NCBI GenBank assembly: GCA_021827885.1
Contig: JAKAUD010000212.1
Coordinates: 1-28,977, forward strand
DNA: 28,977 nucleotides
Source: Thermoplasmata archaeon
GTDB taxonomy: Archaea > Thermoplasmatota > Thermoplasmata > Thermoplasmatales > Thermoplasmataceae
Direction: 5' to 3'
Both the position numbers and the translations under genes were made by a program. The notes beneath the pieces are model-generated. The model did not search any database and was not told the origin of the DNA. It saw only the letters and a list, made by a program, of their open reading frames with translations. This document shows, in pieces, positions 9,801 through 17,810 of this stretch; position 1 is the stretch's first letter; every line of letters begins with the position of its first letter.

Positions 9801-10560
9801 TTCCTGGACAGTAAACGTTAACGGAGCAACCTTAACTGGAAAGACAGCAAGCCTGTCAACTCAGGTAACACCTGGCAACTACACTTACCAAGTTGCGGGT
9901 GTCTCAGGTTACAATATTGCAAACGAAACAGGCACTATCACTGTCTCGTCAGCCACCACAGTAAATAATATTGTTTTCACACCAATACCGGCACATTATA
10001 CATTGACTTTCACAGAAACAGGCTTGACATCTGGAACTTCCTGGACAGTAAACGTTAACGGAGCAACCTTAACTGGAAAGACAGCAAGCCTGTCAACTCA
10101 GGTAACACCCGGCTCATACACATACCAAGTAGGGGGAATCTCAGGCTACACTACTGCTGACGAAACAGGCACCATCAGTGTATCGTCAAGCCAAACAGTG
10201 AATATTGCATTTACTTCTACAACTTATACATTGAATTTCACTGAAACAGGGTTGAACAGTGGCACATTATGGTCTGTAACAATCGGAGGAAAATCATACA
10301 CAACAGATAACGCATCCCAGAATATCAGTTTACCAGCCGGAACATATTCATTCAGCACTGGTAATGTCAGTGGATATACCTCTTCGAGCGTATCTGGAAA
10401 AATAATCGTGAATGGCAATGCCCAGTTCAAAATAGTTTACACACCGGTACCCAGTGCGCCATCAAATACCTTCGCATATGAACTTCTTGCTGCAGGGTTA
10501 GCAGGAGGATTAATTGTTGGTGGCGGATTGTCAATGCTGTTTTTCAGAAAGAGGCCATAA
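6844..10560 (+). CDS. Membrane-anchored thermopsin-family (A5) acid protease with beta-helix and FTETGL repeats
   Basis: Predicted extracellular protease of 1238 aa. A hydrophobic signal segment (residues about 5-27) is followed by a Ser/Thr/Pro/Gln-rich linker to about 75. The thermopsin domain covers about 100-410, recognised from PAPMGIGDYGL, TVTFQLNAVL, QNVILY, VWNFSS, EIMIGGPGGGSTAVING and GSETGETSVGV. Residues about 540-760 contain runs such as NSSNVSVTNSSNVNVW and NSTNIQIYNNSF that look like a right-handed beta-helix. Four beta repeats of 76-80 aa start at residues 895, 975, 1054 and 1130, each opening (L)xFxETGL. A C-terminal membrane segment, LLAAGLAGGLIVGGGLSMLFF, and the short basic tail RKRP anchor it. 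Sequons (N-x-S/T) are abundant. Thermopsins act at acid pH; membership is clear, but the catalytic residues of A5 are not assigned here. Confidence 0.85.
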   Translation: MDTKKILVIVMALFMVMSVGAILSLNQSSGSHSGTPSPSPSVTGSSVQGQQPVKATGSVATGSSSAPTQSHRMQMYNQVVQYSKAHGIALSNVYIPNYLSQSRITGGHITPGYSISPAPMGIGDYGLMNKSGQIVTYNYTTQSYEAVLSMNQLNNFYLAANDAHTVTFQLNAVLNNVGLFGTPSQMWTQNVILYSSRTHQLTFEDNVWNFSSPAVYLTTNAINYSSAAQNGKGATGGGFHYGYSQSFNMSYPFTVDLYLNTSVTATGNSVVWYNYTIVSGYINAKTGASKGKISGNYDEVIFNSTYDQPSTYRAPHPHYLVSGTQFTPTGFIPYDAEIMIGGPGGGSTAVINGINGTMNLMYYNNTTASPSYKNVRAAYDIGSETGETSVGVDVHNAGATAYLSSGPGLVYGLWNNTYSWSKKTVTTSTSSSTTYMFLNNNVTMMNQGIYAWAPLTKATSTFYLPSSTYLYDALQNYHVPIMEQVLGSSTDLTTMTSMKSMGIYTPIIVTNNSQLTAYAYKGTGSAANPYVINASSSTGMNPLFGAINDYEFPTFPGLLITNTSDHVIVNNMTMPVTYTGFNALLINYYNSVYGFVQPLSNQMQLQIYNSSNVSVTNSSNVNVWFSGEFYPYFYDGAFEIWNSTNIQIYNNSFVSWGSSITVYNPSNVSANITIFNNEFMGVSVTNAFTPAQTQGIIGASFDFGSQQFGIQLFSSHNHVYRNAFVTQNPVQSYDFNIYCGDVPVVAYSNDSFNATSAIAASMNGWNLTGPLGTFTLSSTDLGNYWWNYNGIGSYNDSGAITTGNDSSPIVLPSAGNVTFSAVSGALGQFSVSMNGLIQNGAAGSPATYMDIPAGTYQYSYEYVNAFSETSCTQGAITLSPGTTKPVQAISSYVHLSFAETGLPAATTWTVNVNGAPLTGSITTLSTGVLPGSYTYQVGGISGYNIANETGTISVSSSQTVNIVFTPTPTVTLYKLTFTETGLTSGTSWTVNVNGATLTGKTASLSTQVTPGNYTYQVAGVSGYNIANETGTITVSSATTVNNIVFTPIPAHYTLTFTETGLTSGTSWTVNVNGATLTGKTASLSTQVTPGSYTYQVGGISGYTTADETGTISVSSSQTVNIAFTSTTYTLNFTETGLNSGTLWSVTIGGKSYTTDNASQNISLPAGTYSFSTGNVSGYTSSSVSGKIIVNGNAQFKIVYTPVPSAPSNTFAYELLAAGLAGGLIVGGGLSMLFFRKRP
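9526..10443 (+). repeat. Four tandem FTETGL beta repeats in the thermopsin gene
   Basis: The units start at 9526, 9766, 10003 and 10231. Units 2 and 3 share an identical 106-nt block (9767-9872 and 10004-10109). From about 10111 unit 3 instead matches unit 1 exactly for 35 nt (9634-9668 and 10111-10145) and closely thereafter. Unit 4 is diverged. The pattern points to recent intragenic duplication and conversion. One further unit of the same type ends the sedolisin gene downstream. Confidence 0.85.
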
Positions 10561-10577
10561 ATCAAATCTCTAAATAA

Positions 10578-10610
10578 TTTTTTATTTTTTTTTTATAGAC
10601 TTTTTCTTTA
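10578..10610 (+). terminator. T-rich terminator after the thermopsin gene
   Basis: Starting 17 nt after the stop codon there are dense T runs (a run of ten T at 10585-10594 and TTTTTCTTT at 10601-10609). This is the usual signal for transcription termination in archaea. No hairpin is needed or obvious. Confidence 0.5.
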
Positions 10611-10684
10611 TCCATTCTTTCTGTTTCTTATATATAATTGCAAGGACGAACTTTTGTTATACATAACGCAATGAGTGTTGTCGT

Positions 10685-10707
10685 ATGTATGTTATCATTC
10701 CATACAT
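10685..10707. repeat. Hairpin at the 3' edge of the IS630 relic
   Basis: ATGTATG (10685-10691) and CATACAT (10701-10707) form a 7-bp perfect inverted repeat with a 9-nt loop. It abuts the stop codon of the decayed transposase. It may be part of the old element's end or a terminator; no matching second end was found. Confidence 0.3.
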
Positions 10708-11189
10708 CATAACATTCTGAAGGTTTTATTCTCTTTCACCCATAACGGGAATTGCTCACCCAAAAGTTTTATCATTTCGATCAGGCTCGGAAAATATTTG
10801 TTAGGCAATCTCAATCTTTTGAGGAGTTTCCACACCATCTATATGGAATTCAGTTGTGGGGAGTATGCCGGAAGGGAATCTAGAAACAGCAGTTCCTTGC
10901 ATTCTTCCAGCCATGGTAGGAGCAGTTTTGCATGGTGGTACTTTGTGTTGTCAAGGATGATCTGCATCTTCTTCCTCTTTCTCCTCTTTATAAGAACCAT
11001 TAGGAACTTTCGAATGTTACTGCCTTGAATCTACCTGCCCCATTTCAACGAATTCCCTGCCCTAACATTCACTGCACCAAACACACTGATACCCTTCATG
11101 GTTGGATACTGCAATACCGTTGGATCCTTGTCTTCAGGCGGTATCCACATGGCCAATCTGGTTCCATGCTGGTAGAAACGGCACTCAAA
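10707..11189 (-). pseudogene. Decayed IS630-family transposase (C-terminal half)
   Basis: On the minus strand one frame reads through a DDE transposase C-terminal half: ECRFYQHGTRLAMWIPPE, then IILDNTKYHHAKLLLPWLEE, LDSLPAYSPQLNSI, VWKLLKRLRLPNKYFPSL and a terminal WVKENKTFRML before a stop at 10707-10709. ILDN (Asp codon at 10950-10952) is the second catalytic acid. Two in-frame amber codons interrupt it, at 11031-11033 and 10839-10841; the second sits exactly where the catalytic Glu precedes (M)VWKLLK, 37 codons after the Asp, as in IS630. The 5' half including the first Asp is missing beyond about 11189. It cannot encode an active enzyme. The plus-strand reading frames here are its shadows. 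Confidence 0.85.
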
Positions 11190-11218
11190 TAGTGACCTAT
11201 GTCAGGGTCTTCTCTTTT

Positions 11219-11983
11219 TAGATCGAGGTTATGGAGAAATACAAGAATCTCTGGAGAATCGAAAGGCCATTCCGGACAATGAAGTCATTCCTGGAGATAG
11301 GGCCGGTAGGACATTTGAGGTCGGAACGCTTAAGATCACATGTGTTTGTGTGTGTGCTTTCCCTGCTTCTGTCAAGGTTCATGGAGAGGCATGATGTCAG
11401 GAGGGAAAGTGATGAACGTGCCGATCTGCACAGGAACATCATGGAACGCAGGAAAAGGATCGGGTCACTGCAGGTGAGGAAAGGAAAGGTAAAGATCATA
11501 GAATCCATTGCAGGTTCATTCCTGAGGTATATCCCATACAGGATTGAGAACAATACTGTTAAAACCAGTGCAAGGGACAATGCCATATCTGCTGCAGAGA
11601 ACAGGATGGGAAGGTTCCTGTTAGTATACAAAGGTGAATACTCCGATTCCAGTTGTTTGAGTGTATACAGGCATAGGGATGCAATAGAGGAGGCTTTTCG
11701 TGTGCTCAAAACAGATCTGGATATATTCCCACTCAGGGATCACAAGGAATCCATTGTACGTGGATCTGTGTTTGTGTTCTTTTTATCGCTGCTCATAAGA
11801 TCGGCACTTAGAAGGGGCATGGAATCTACCAAACTCAACGAGAAATACTCCATGGAGAGAATGTTCCTTGAGCTTGAGAAACTGCACATGATAGAGGATC
11901 AGAATGGTGACCTGAAAGAACTGGAGAGAACGAAAAAACAGAAAGATATCCTCAATCTCCTGAACTCGGTATCGTGGTGGTAA
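11219..11983 (+). pseudogene. Chimeric remnant of IS4/IS1634-like transposases
   Basis: A 250-codon open stretch from ATG 11231 holds two copies of the C-terminal DDE 'Y-x2-(W/R)-x-(I/V)-E-x2-F-R-x-(M/L)-K' signature. These are YKNLWRIERPFRTMK at residues 4-18 and YRHRDAIEEAFRVLK at 146-160, each followed by the HVFVCVLSLLLSR or SVFVFFLSLLIRS helix that normally ends such proteins. A real transposase has this block once, near its C-terminus. The N-terminal catalytic regions are absent, and an in-frame TAG at 11219-11221 directly precedes IEVMEKY. It is best read as a fusion of the tails of two related transposases with the intervening DNA lost. It is not expected to be active. Confidence 0.7.
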
Positions 11984-12018
11984 AAGTCTGGAGTTCAGGA
12001 AACTTCCGTTAAAAAATC

Positions 12019-12028
12019 TTTATATATA
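12019..12028 (+). promoter_or_regulatory. TATA box of the sedolisin-family gene
   Basis: TTTATATATA is centred about 26 nt before the ATG at 12048, giving an essentially leaderless transcript. It lies directly after the transposase remnant, so the gene keeps its own promoter despite the insertion debris upstream. Confidence 0.6.
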
Positions 12029-12047
12029 TTAAATCTTTTAGAGTTTC

Positions 12048-15000
12048 ATGGACTCTAAAAAGAAATTGGTCTTGGCAATAATGATTGCAATGATCATGGT
12101 GCTATCTTCACTGATAGCCGTGATGCCGCAGTCTAATAATGCTAGTGTTCAGGGAAATAGCGCAAAGAATGTAACTATGGCGGGTAGCTTTTCAAAATTA
12201 ACAAGTACTCAGTTGCAGCCCATAGCTGAAAACTTTTCTGGGATATCCAAGGAGCTTTCCCACTATCATCTGCAAAACATGAATCCAAACAAACAGATGA
12301 CTTTTATGGTGAATTTCCAGATCCCCGATAGTTCTGCTCTAACTCAATATATAACAGAAGAAGCTACACTTGGCTCACCATATTATCATAAATACTTGAC
12401 TTATTCTGCGTTCCAGCCAGGCGGGCAGTTCGGAATTAGCAAGACTCTATATCAGAACACAATAGCGTATTATGCCCATTACGGTTTTGTTCCAATCAAG
12501 CAAACAGCTTTGGGAATAGAGTTTCAGGGGGTAGTCAGTCAGGTTAACACGGCTTTCAATACAAACATGGTCACATTTATGTATAAGAATCAGTCCATGT
12601 ATACCAACAACAAGGCTTTGAATCTGCCATCGTTCCTCGCATCATCGGTTCTATCGATAGATGGGCTCACGAACCTTCTACAATATCAGCCCACACTTAC
12701 ATTGAGCCCACCAGTTTCAAGCTCCGTGGGATCAATGTCCGGCACTTCAATTCCAACATCATCAAGCCCAGCTTTGACGAACTACCTTTCGCACAGTCAG
12801 GTTCTTAACTATTCGAAGCACTCTTTTCTGTGGACTTCTATGGGAAGTCAGAAGCTCCAGTTTATGTTCCCCACAACTATGCCTGCCCTTTACAATGCTA
12901 CAGGCTTGATAAACAAGGGATATAACGGAAAAGGAATAAATATTGCAATAGTTATGGAGGCAGGCTATAATCCATCCGATCTTTACACATATGCAAAGCA
13001 GGTATGGAATAACCCGATGCAGATTCTGAACCGTATAAAGGATATAACCGTGAACGGAGCAACACCTGCGAGTAACTCCACGCCTCTTAGTTACACAAAT
13101 GGTGGAGCCGGCGAATTCTCACTTGATATAGAATATTCATCAACAATGGCACCGGGCGCACACATATATGCTGCTTACGGACCGGATCTCTCAACATTGT
13201 CATTGGATTTGGTTTACGCAGCTCTTGCATCAAATTCTACGCATTTTAACATAATCACAAACAGCTGGGGAGGAGATGAAGATATATGGTGGAATCTTTT
13301 CGGTCCAAGCTGGCAGAACGCCTTAACAATGACACAGAATTTTCAGGTGTTGACTTCAATGGGGTCATCGATCCTTGCATCGTCTGGTGATAATGCAGGA
13401 ATTGATTCATATACCGGTTTCGTTGCACCAAGTTTCCCGGCTGATTCACCATATGTCACCTCAGTAGGTGGTGTTAGATCAGTTGCAGCAAACGGGACAA
13501 ACGGTCCATTCCCAACATCTACCAATCAGTCAAACTTCACGTTAGCTCCATACACCTCAGGTTTTGCCAGCACTGGATTATTTTTCCCAGACATGACGAT
13601 GAATGTCTCAAGTGCGACGGGATTGCAAACAGAATCTTACTGGTACACTGTAGGATCGGGAAATCCTAAGACAACTGCACCATATGCAGGAGGACAGTTT
13701 GGATTGAGCTACTGGAACGCACAACCTTACTGGCAACACGGTCCGGCAATACCTAATTCTGGAAGACTAAGTGCTGTGGACATAGCTGCAGAAGCTGATT
13801 TCAACGAATCAGAATACTTTGCCGGAGGGTGGGTATTCTTCTGGGGAGGAACAAGTTTCGCCTGTCCTACTACGGCAGGATTATTGGCAGATATCCTCAG
13901 TTATACAAACGCAACGACCTCAATCAATGAATTTCCTGGTGGAGCAAATCCATCCATCTTTGAAATAGGTAACTTTGCACAGAATCTCTCAAACCATGAT
14001 CCGTTCTATACTGTAACCAATGGTAGCAATCCATATGCGCAGAACAACCTCAATCTCGGATGGCCAGGAAACATGTACTATCCAAATGAATTCAACACAT
14101 CAATCGCATTTAATGGATCAACGACACCGCTGAAATACAACTACCTGACAGGATGGGGATCAATAAACGGGTACAACTTTGCACAGGATTTGAAAGAGAT
14201 CTTTACATACACATCGGGACTTTCAAACTCAACACATCCATTTACCACCCTCTACTCCGGAAAAGAGTACAATTATAGCACGGCCGCCACAACAGTTAAG
14301 TTCATTCTGTACAACAACTTCGGAAGAATTACAGATGTATTCACAGTAACAGCATTAAGTGGAAAAGTTACTCTTAATACCAACGGAATGAACAATGGAA
14401 CAATTGAAGCAATCGTTGGAGGAGAATACTTTTATGCATATGTCCATCATGTGATACCCGGAATTGGGCATCTTAATATTACACTGCTCACACCTAAGAC
14501 AATCACAGGTGGGTTCTCTACCTTTAACCAGTTCTTATCTGATGTTAATCCAGCATACGAATTCTATCCTTTGGTAGGTCCTCTAATGCCCAATACTGCA
14601 GAGGTTCAGGTCACCCTTAACGGAACACCTGTTGCCAATGCTCAGGTACTCGCACAACAATCTGCATATGCTCCATTTGACAATCCGTATGCTCCGTTTG
14701 GTTTAACCACAAACAATAGGAGTATCGGGTTCACAAACATGACCGGAATTGCTTTTGTAGAAACATGGAATGTTGCAAATAATGTGACTTATTACATAAA
14801 CGCAACATACCAGAATCAGACCGCTGGAACCCAGATGTATGTTATGCCACAGCTCAACGTTAACGCTTCAAGCAGCAAGTTCAGCGTCGCGCCAGGAAGC
14901 GGTGTGCTAATAGCACCGGCAGTAGTTGGAAACACAAATTACACCATGGAATTCAGGGCAGTCAATGTAACAGGAAAACCGGTGTCAGGAGCTTACGTTT

Positions 15001-16214
15001 CTATAGATTGCGAGCTGCCATATGGTAATTTTGGATTCATTCCAGTGACGAGCGTTGAGAAAACCAGCAAGAATGGTTACGTGAACCTCAGTATTACAAG
15101 TAACATAGCACCCGCAGAGTACTTTGTAGGCATAATGAATAGTTCTTTCAGTTCAATGTCATACAACGGGCAATCACTCATATCAAACACCAGTGAAATA
15201 CCAATTATATTCCAAGCAAGCATAACAACCGGAATGGCTGAGGTAGTTGGAGCAACTTCACAGGGCGTACCATACGGAGGTCTGGTAGCCGATCAGAATA
15301 GTCAGATCTCTGCTGCTGTGGTATTACAAGGCATCATAAGTAAAACTGATTCTATAAACGGCACGATTAACACAGGGGTGTCATACTGGTTTAACAACAT
15401 GGCTCCAAGCATTGCACCCATAGGGTACAACGTTACTGCAACCGATCCACAGAATATCGTAACGTTATCAGCATCAATGCCAAGTGGATTAACTGTAGGA
15501 ATGAATACATTCAACATGAAATACAGTGATACTATGGGAGTTACATTTTATTCCACAACCCAATTCTACTATATGGGGGCACATACAACTGCTGCTGTAA
15601 ACTTATCGGTCAGTTCTGGAACAACCGTTCCTGTAAACGGGTCTACATACTACTCCGGGCAGGTAACGCTTGGATTCTCAAATAACCTGCCAAGTGGATT
15701 TGGAGTTGCTACACTGAACATCGCAAATTCAAGCCTTGGTATAAGTGAGAACGTAAATGTTACGGATCTCTCATCTTATACTGTCAATTTTGCGAACCTT
15801 CCGGCAGCTCAGTATACGGTAACATATTCAGTAACGAACGGTTATGGACAGACAAACTCCACAACAGTAATGGTGAATACGGGATATTACACAGTGACAT
15901 TCACAGAAACTGGCCTCAGTTCAGGAACAACATGGGGTGTTCATATCGGTGGCAAGAATTATACAACAACAAACACATCACTAACAGTAAATCTGCCTCT
16001 CGGAACCTATGCCTACTCGGTGATTGGAGTTTCTGGATACACATCTCCATCATCAAGTTCCGTAACTGGTTCCGGCTCAGTCCAATTAGCATACACTTCT
16101 ATACCTGCTCCCGCAAATACGGTTTTAATAATCGTCTATATCATCGCTGGAGTAGTAGGTGGATTTGTTGTTGGAGCTGCAGCGATAACATATCTTAAAC
16201 CTAAGAAACCGTAA
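12048..16214 (+). CDS. Membrane-anchored sedolisin-family (S53) serine-carboxyl protease
   Basis: Predicted secreted, pro-domain-containing acid protease of 1388 aa. The signal segment covers about residues 5-25. A pro-kumamolisin activation domain covers about 75-225 (SPYYHKYLT, GIEFQGVVSQVNTAFNT). The S53 catalytic domain spans about 280-715. The catalytic pair Glu356 and Asp360 is in GEFSLDIEYSS, the oxyanion Asp448 is in ASSGDNAG, and the nucleophile Ser603 is in GGTSFACPTTAG. The closing LTGWGSINGYNF motif is at about 700. A long beta-rich, sequon-rich stalk follows, then one FTETGL repeat from about residue 1283, the membrane helix TVLIIVYIIAGVVGGFVVGA and the tail KPKKP. Repeat and anchor resemble those of the thermopsin upstream. 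Family and active site are clear; substrates are unknown. Confidence 0.92.
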   Translation: MDSKKKLVLAIMIAMIMVLSSLIAVMPQSNNASVQGNSAKNVTMAGSFSKLTSTQLQPIAENFSGISKELSHYHLQNMNPNKQMTFMVNFQIPDSSALTQYITEEATLGSPYYHKYLTYSAFQPGGQFGISKTLYQNTIAYYAHYGFVPIKQTALGIEFQGVVSQVNTAFNTNMVTFMYKNQSMYTNNKALNLPSFLASSVLSIDGLTNLLQYQPTLTLSPPVSSSVGSMSGTSIPTSSSPALTNYLSHSQVLNYSKHSFLWTSMGSQKLQFMFPTTMPALYNATGLINKGYNGKGINIAIVMEAGYNPSDLYTYAKQVWNNPMQILNRIKDITVNGATPASNSTPLSYTNGGAGEFSLDIEYSSTMAPGAHIYAAYGPDLSTLSLDLVYAALASNSTHFNIITNSWGGDEDIWWNLFGPSWQNALTMTQNFQVLTSMGSSILASSGDNAGIDSYTGFVAPSFPADSPYVTSVGGVRSVAANGTNGPFPTSTNQSNFTLAPYTSGFASTGLFFPDMTMNVSSATGLQTESYWYTVGSGNPKTTAPYAGGQFGLSYWNAQPYWQHGPAIPNSGRLSAVDIAAEADFNESEYFAGGWVFFWGGTSFACPTTAGLLADILSYTNATTSINEFPGGANPSIFEIGNFAQNLSNHDPFYTVTNGSNPYAQNNLNLGWPGNMYYPNEFNTSIAFNGSTTPLKYNYLTGWGSINGYNFAQDLKEIFTYTSGLSNSTHPFTTLYSGKEYNYSTAATTVKFILYNNFGRITDVFTVTALSGKVTLNTNGMNNGTIEAIVGGEYFYAYVHHVIPGIGHLNITLLTPKTITGGFSTFNQFLSDVNPAYEFYPLVGPLMPNTAEVQVTLNGTPVANAQVLAQQSAYAPFDNPYAPFGLTTNNRSIGFTNMTGIAFVETWNVANNVTYYINATYQNQTAGTQMYVMPQLNVNASSSKFSVAPGSGVLIAPAVVGNTNYTMEFRAVNVTGKPVSGAYVSIDCELPYGNFGFIPVTSVEKTSKNGYVNLSITSNIAPAEYFVGIMNSSFSSMSYNGQSLISNTSEIPIIFQASITTGMAEVVGATSQGVPYGGLVADQNSQISAAVVLQGIISKTDSINGTINTGVSYWFNNMAPSIAPIGYNVTATDPQNIVTLSASMPSGLTVGMNTFNMKYSDTMGVTFYSTTQFYYMGAHTTAAVNLSVSSGTTVPVNGSTYYSGQVTLGFSNNLPSGFGVATLNIANSSLGISENVNVTDLSSYTVNFANLPAAQYTVTYSVTNGYGQTNSTTVMVNTGYYTVTFTETGLSSGTTWGVHIGGKNYTTTNTSLTVNLPLGTYAYSVIGVSGYTSPSSSSVTGSGSVQLAYTSIPAPANTVLIIVYIIAGVVGGFVVGAAAITYLKPKKP

Positions 16215-16220
16215 ACCAAA

Positions 16221-16271
16221 AATTTTTATTTTTTTAAAATTTTAATTTCATTTTTAACAACTTTTTATATT
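16221..16271. terminator. AT-rich T-tract terminator between convergent genes
   Basis: Between the sedolisin stop (16214) and the udg stop (16272), the sequence is almost wholly A and T, with plus-strand T runs at 16223-16235, 16249-16255 and 16262-16270 and A runs that give T on the minus strand. It probably ends transcription from both sides. Confidence 0.45.
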
Positions 16272-16829
16272 TTAATTTTTATTAGCTATTTTCCTGAAAA
16301 CTCCTTCAAACACTTTTAACCGTTTCATATCCCTGAGAATTGCAGCGGGGTGAAATTGTGGAATAATAATCATCTGATTCCAAGAAATCTTCTGTCCGAT
16401 CGCTTTTGTTATAGGGTCAAATCTGATCCCGCTGATATATGAGAGGGCCCCGAGTGAACTATTTCCAAGTGGGACAATGATATTTGGTTTAAGGAATTCA
16501 ACCTCAAACTTGAGGTAGGCACTGCATGCAATCAAATTCGCTTTCTTCGGTTTTTGATTGTTATGCGGTCTGCACCTGACAGAATTTGTGATATAAACGT
16601 CTTTACTGTCAATACCCGATTCTTCCATGACTTTCCTGAGCAAAACTCCGCTTCTCCCGGAAAACGGAATCCCGTTCTCGTCCTCAGTTTTACCGGGAGC
16701 CTCTCCGATTATCATGATTTTGGGATTCTTTGGTCCATTGCCACAAACCGCATTTTTCCTCTTCAAGGAAAGATTGCATTTAATACAATTTTTTATGAGC
16801 GCATTCATCTCATCAATGTTACTGTACAT
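16272..16829 (-). CDS. udg: Family-4 uracil-DNA glycosylase (Fe-S type)
   Basis: Removes uracil arising from cytosine deamination in DNA. The 185-aa length fits family 4. Fe-S cluster ligands are Cys15 and Cys18 (CIKC), Cys86 (VRCRP) and Cys102 (ACSAYL). Uracil-binding motif 1 is GEAPGKTEDENGIPFSGRSG at residues 42-61, and the second motif HPAA (His160) takes the place of the usual HPS/HPA. The start overlaps the end of the upstream EamA gene by 11 nt; a later in-frame Met8 is possible but would leave few residues before the cluster. Its pairing with a transporter looks like gene packing, not function. Confidence 0.94.
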   Translation of the reverse strand: MYSNIDEMNALIKNCIKCNLSLKRKNAVCGNGPKNPKIMIIGEAPGKTEDENGIPFSGRSGVLLRKVMEESGIDSKDVYITNSVRCRPHNNQKPKKANLIACSAYLKFEVEFLKPNIIVPLGNSSLGALSYISGIRFDPITKAIGQKISWNQMIIIPQFHPAAILRDMKRLKVFEGVFRKIANKN

Positions 16830-17706
16830 CCTTTCCCCTCCGGGCTTTAAGAACTCCTGATGAGAAAAAGGTCCCCACCGAAATCAACGCCAACCCAACC
16901 ATCGCCACTAATTCCAGCGATTGGTTTAGAATAATAAGGCTGAAAATTGTTGACAGGGCGGGCACAACAAAAAGGAGTGAAGAAACCCCTGCCACTGAAT
17001 AATCCCTGTTGAGGTGTAGGAATGCAAAGTATGCAAATGCTGTTCCGGGTATTCCTATTAACGCTGCTATGAATAGAGACCACAATGTCGGATTAATGAC
17101 CTCATCAAGTTGTCCTGACAGCATTACCAATATGAATGTTACCGGAAGGGCAAAAAGGAATTGGTAGAAATTTACGGTTTCCTTGCTCTCATTATTTATG
17201 AATTTCTTGAAGAACAGGGTCCCCAAGCTCCAGGAAAGTGCAGCCAGTAAAGCAATCACTGGGCCGGTAAATGAATGCACTCCAAGATTATAAGAAAATA
17301 CTATTATCATCCCTGTGAATCCTAAAATAATACCTACGATAATGCCCATGTTAACCTTTTCCTGAAGAACAGATATTGATAAAACCGTTGAAATTATGGG
17401 GTAGGTATATATCAGGACGGATGTGAGCGGAGCAGACATGAAATTTTCTGAATAGAACCAGAGTTCCATGAATAATACCACATTAAAAAGAGATAGCACA
17501 ATGACCTTTAGGGCAGTATTTCTGGAAATTTTCAGTTCAATGTTTTTCCAGAACAAAAGCAGTGAAAAGAGGGTCGCAAAAAGGACCCTGAAAAACAGGA
17601 GCACCGTGGGGCTTTCATATGAAAGCGCTATTTTGACCAGTGGGTAATTTAAAGCCCAGAATGATGACATCATGATGAATAGAATGGGGTCAATCCTCTT
17701 TGACAA
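16819..17706 (-). CDS. EamA/DMT-family membrane transporter
   Basis: Integral membrane protein of 295 aa with about ten hydrophobic helices in two EamA halves. The first half carries NYPLVKIAL and LLFFRVLFATLFSLLLF; the second carries LLAALSWSLGTLFFKKF and the closing IPGTAFAYFAFLHLNRDYSV and LVVPALSTIFSLIIL blocks typical of drug/metabolite transporters. The substrate cannot be told from sequence; relatives export amino acids or metabolites. The start codon is TTG at 17706, and no ATG is available nearby in frame. The last 11 nt overlap the udg start, so the two are one transcript. The interval to DP1 (17707-17810) holds divergent promoters. Confidence 0.88.
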   Translation of the reverse strand: MSKRIDPILFIMMSSFWALNYPLVKIALSYESPTVLLFFRVLFATLFSLLLFWKNIELKISRNTALKVIVLSLFNVVLFMELWFYSENFMSAPLTSVLIYTYPIISTVLSISVLQEKVNMGIIVGIILGFTGMIIVFSYNLGVHSFTGPVIALLAALSWSLGTLFFKKFINNESKETVNFYQFLFALPVTFILVMLSGQLDEVINPTLWSLFIAALIGIPGTAFAYFAFLHLNRDYSVAGVSSLLFVVPALSTIFSLIILNQSLELVAMVGLALISVGTFFSSGVLKARRGKDVQ

Positions 17707-17810
17707 TACTGGTATATTAACAACAATTATAGAACCGTTGCCAAATTCTTGAAATCATTTAGCGACAATGATAAAAATATCAATATAAGAGAGAAATAGA
17801 TTATCATGTA

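Noticed and set aside
9526..10443. Possible CRISPR-like regular repeats
   Set aside because: The period of about 230-240 nt is coding, in frame and protein-domain sized; there are no short direct repeats with unique spacers.
10675..11028. Plus-strand 117-codon frame
   Set aside because: It is the antisense of the decayed IS630 transposase, whose minus-strand frame shows clear DDE motifs; the plus reading has no domain.
11218..11709. Minus-strand 163-codon frame
   Set aside because: Shadow of the IS4/IS1634-like remnant on plus, which carries recognisable YxxxxxIExxFR blocks.
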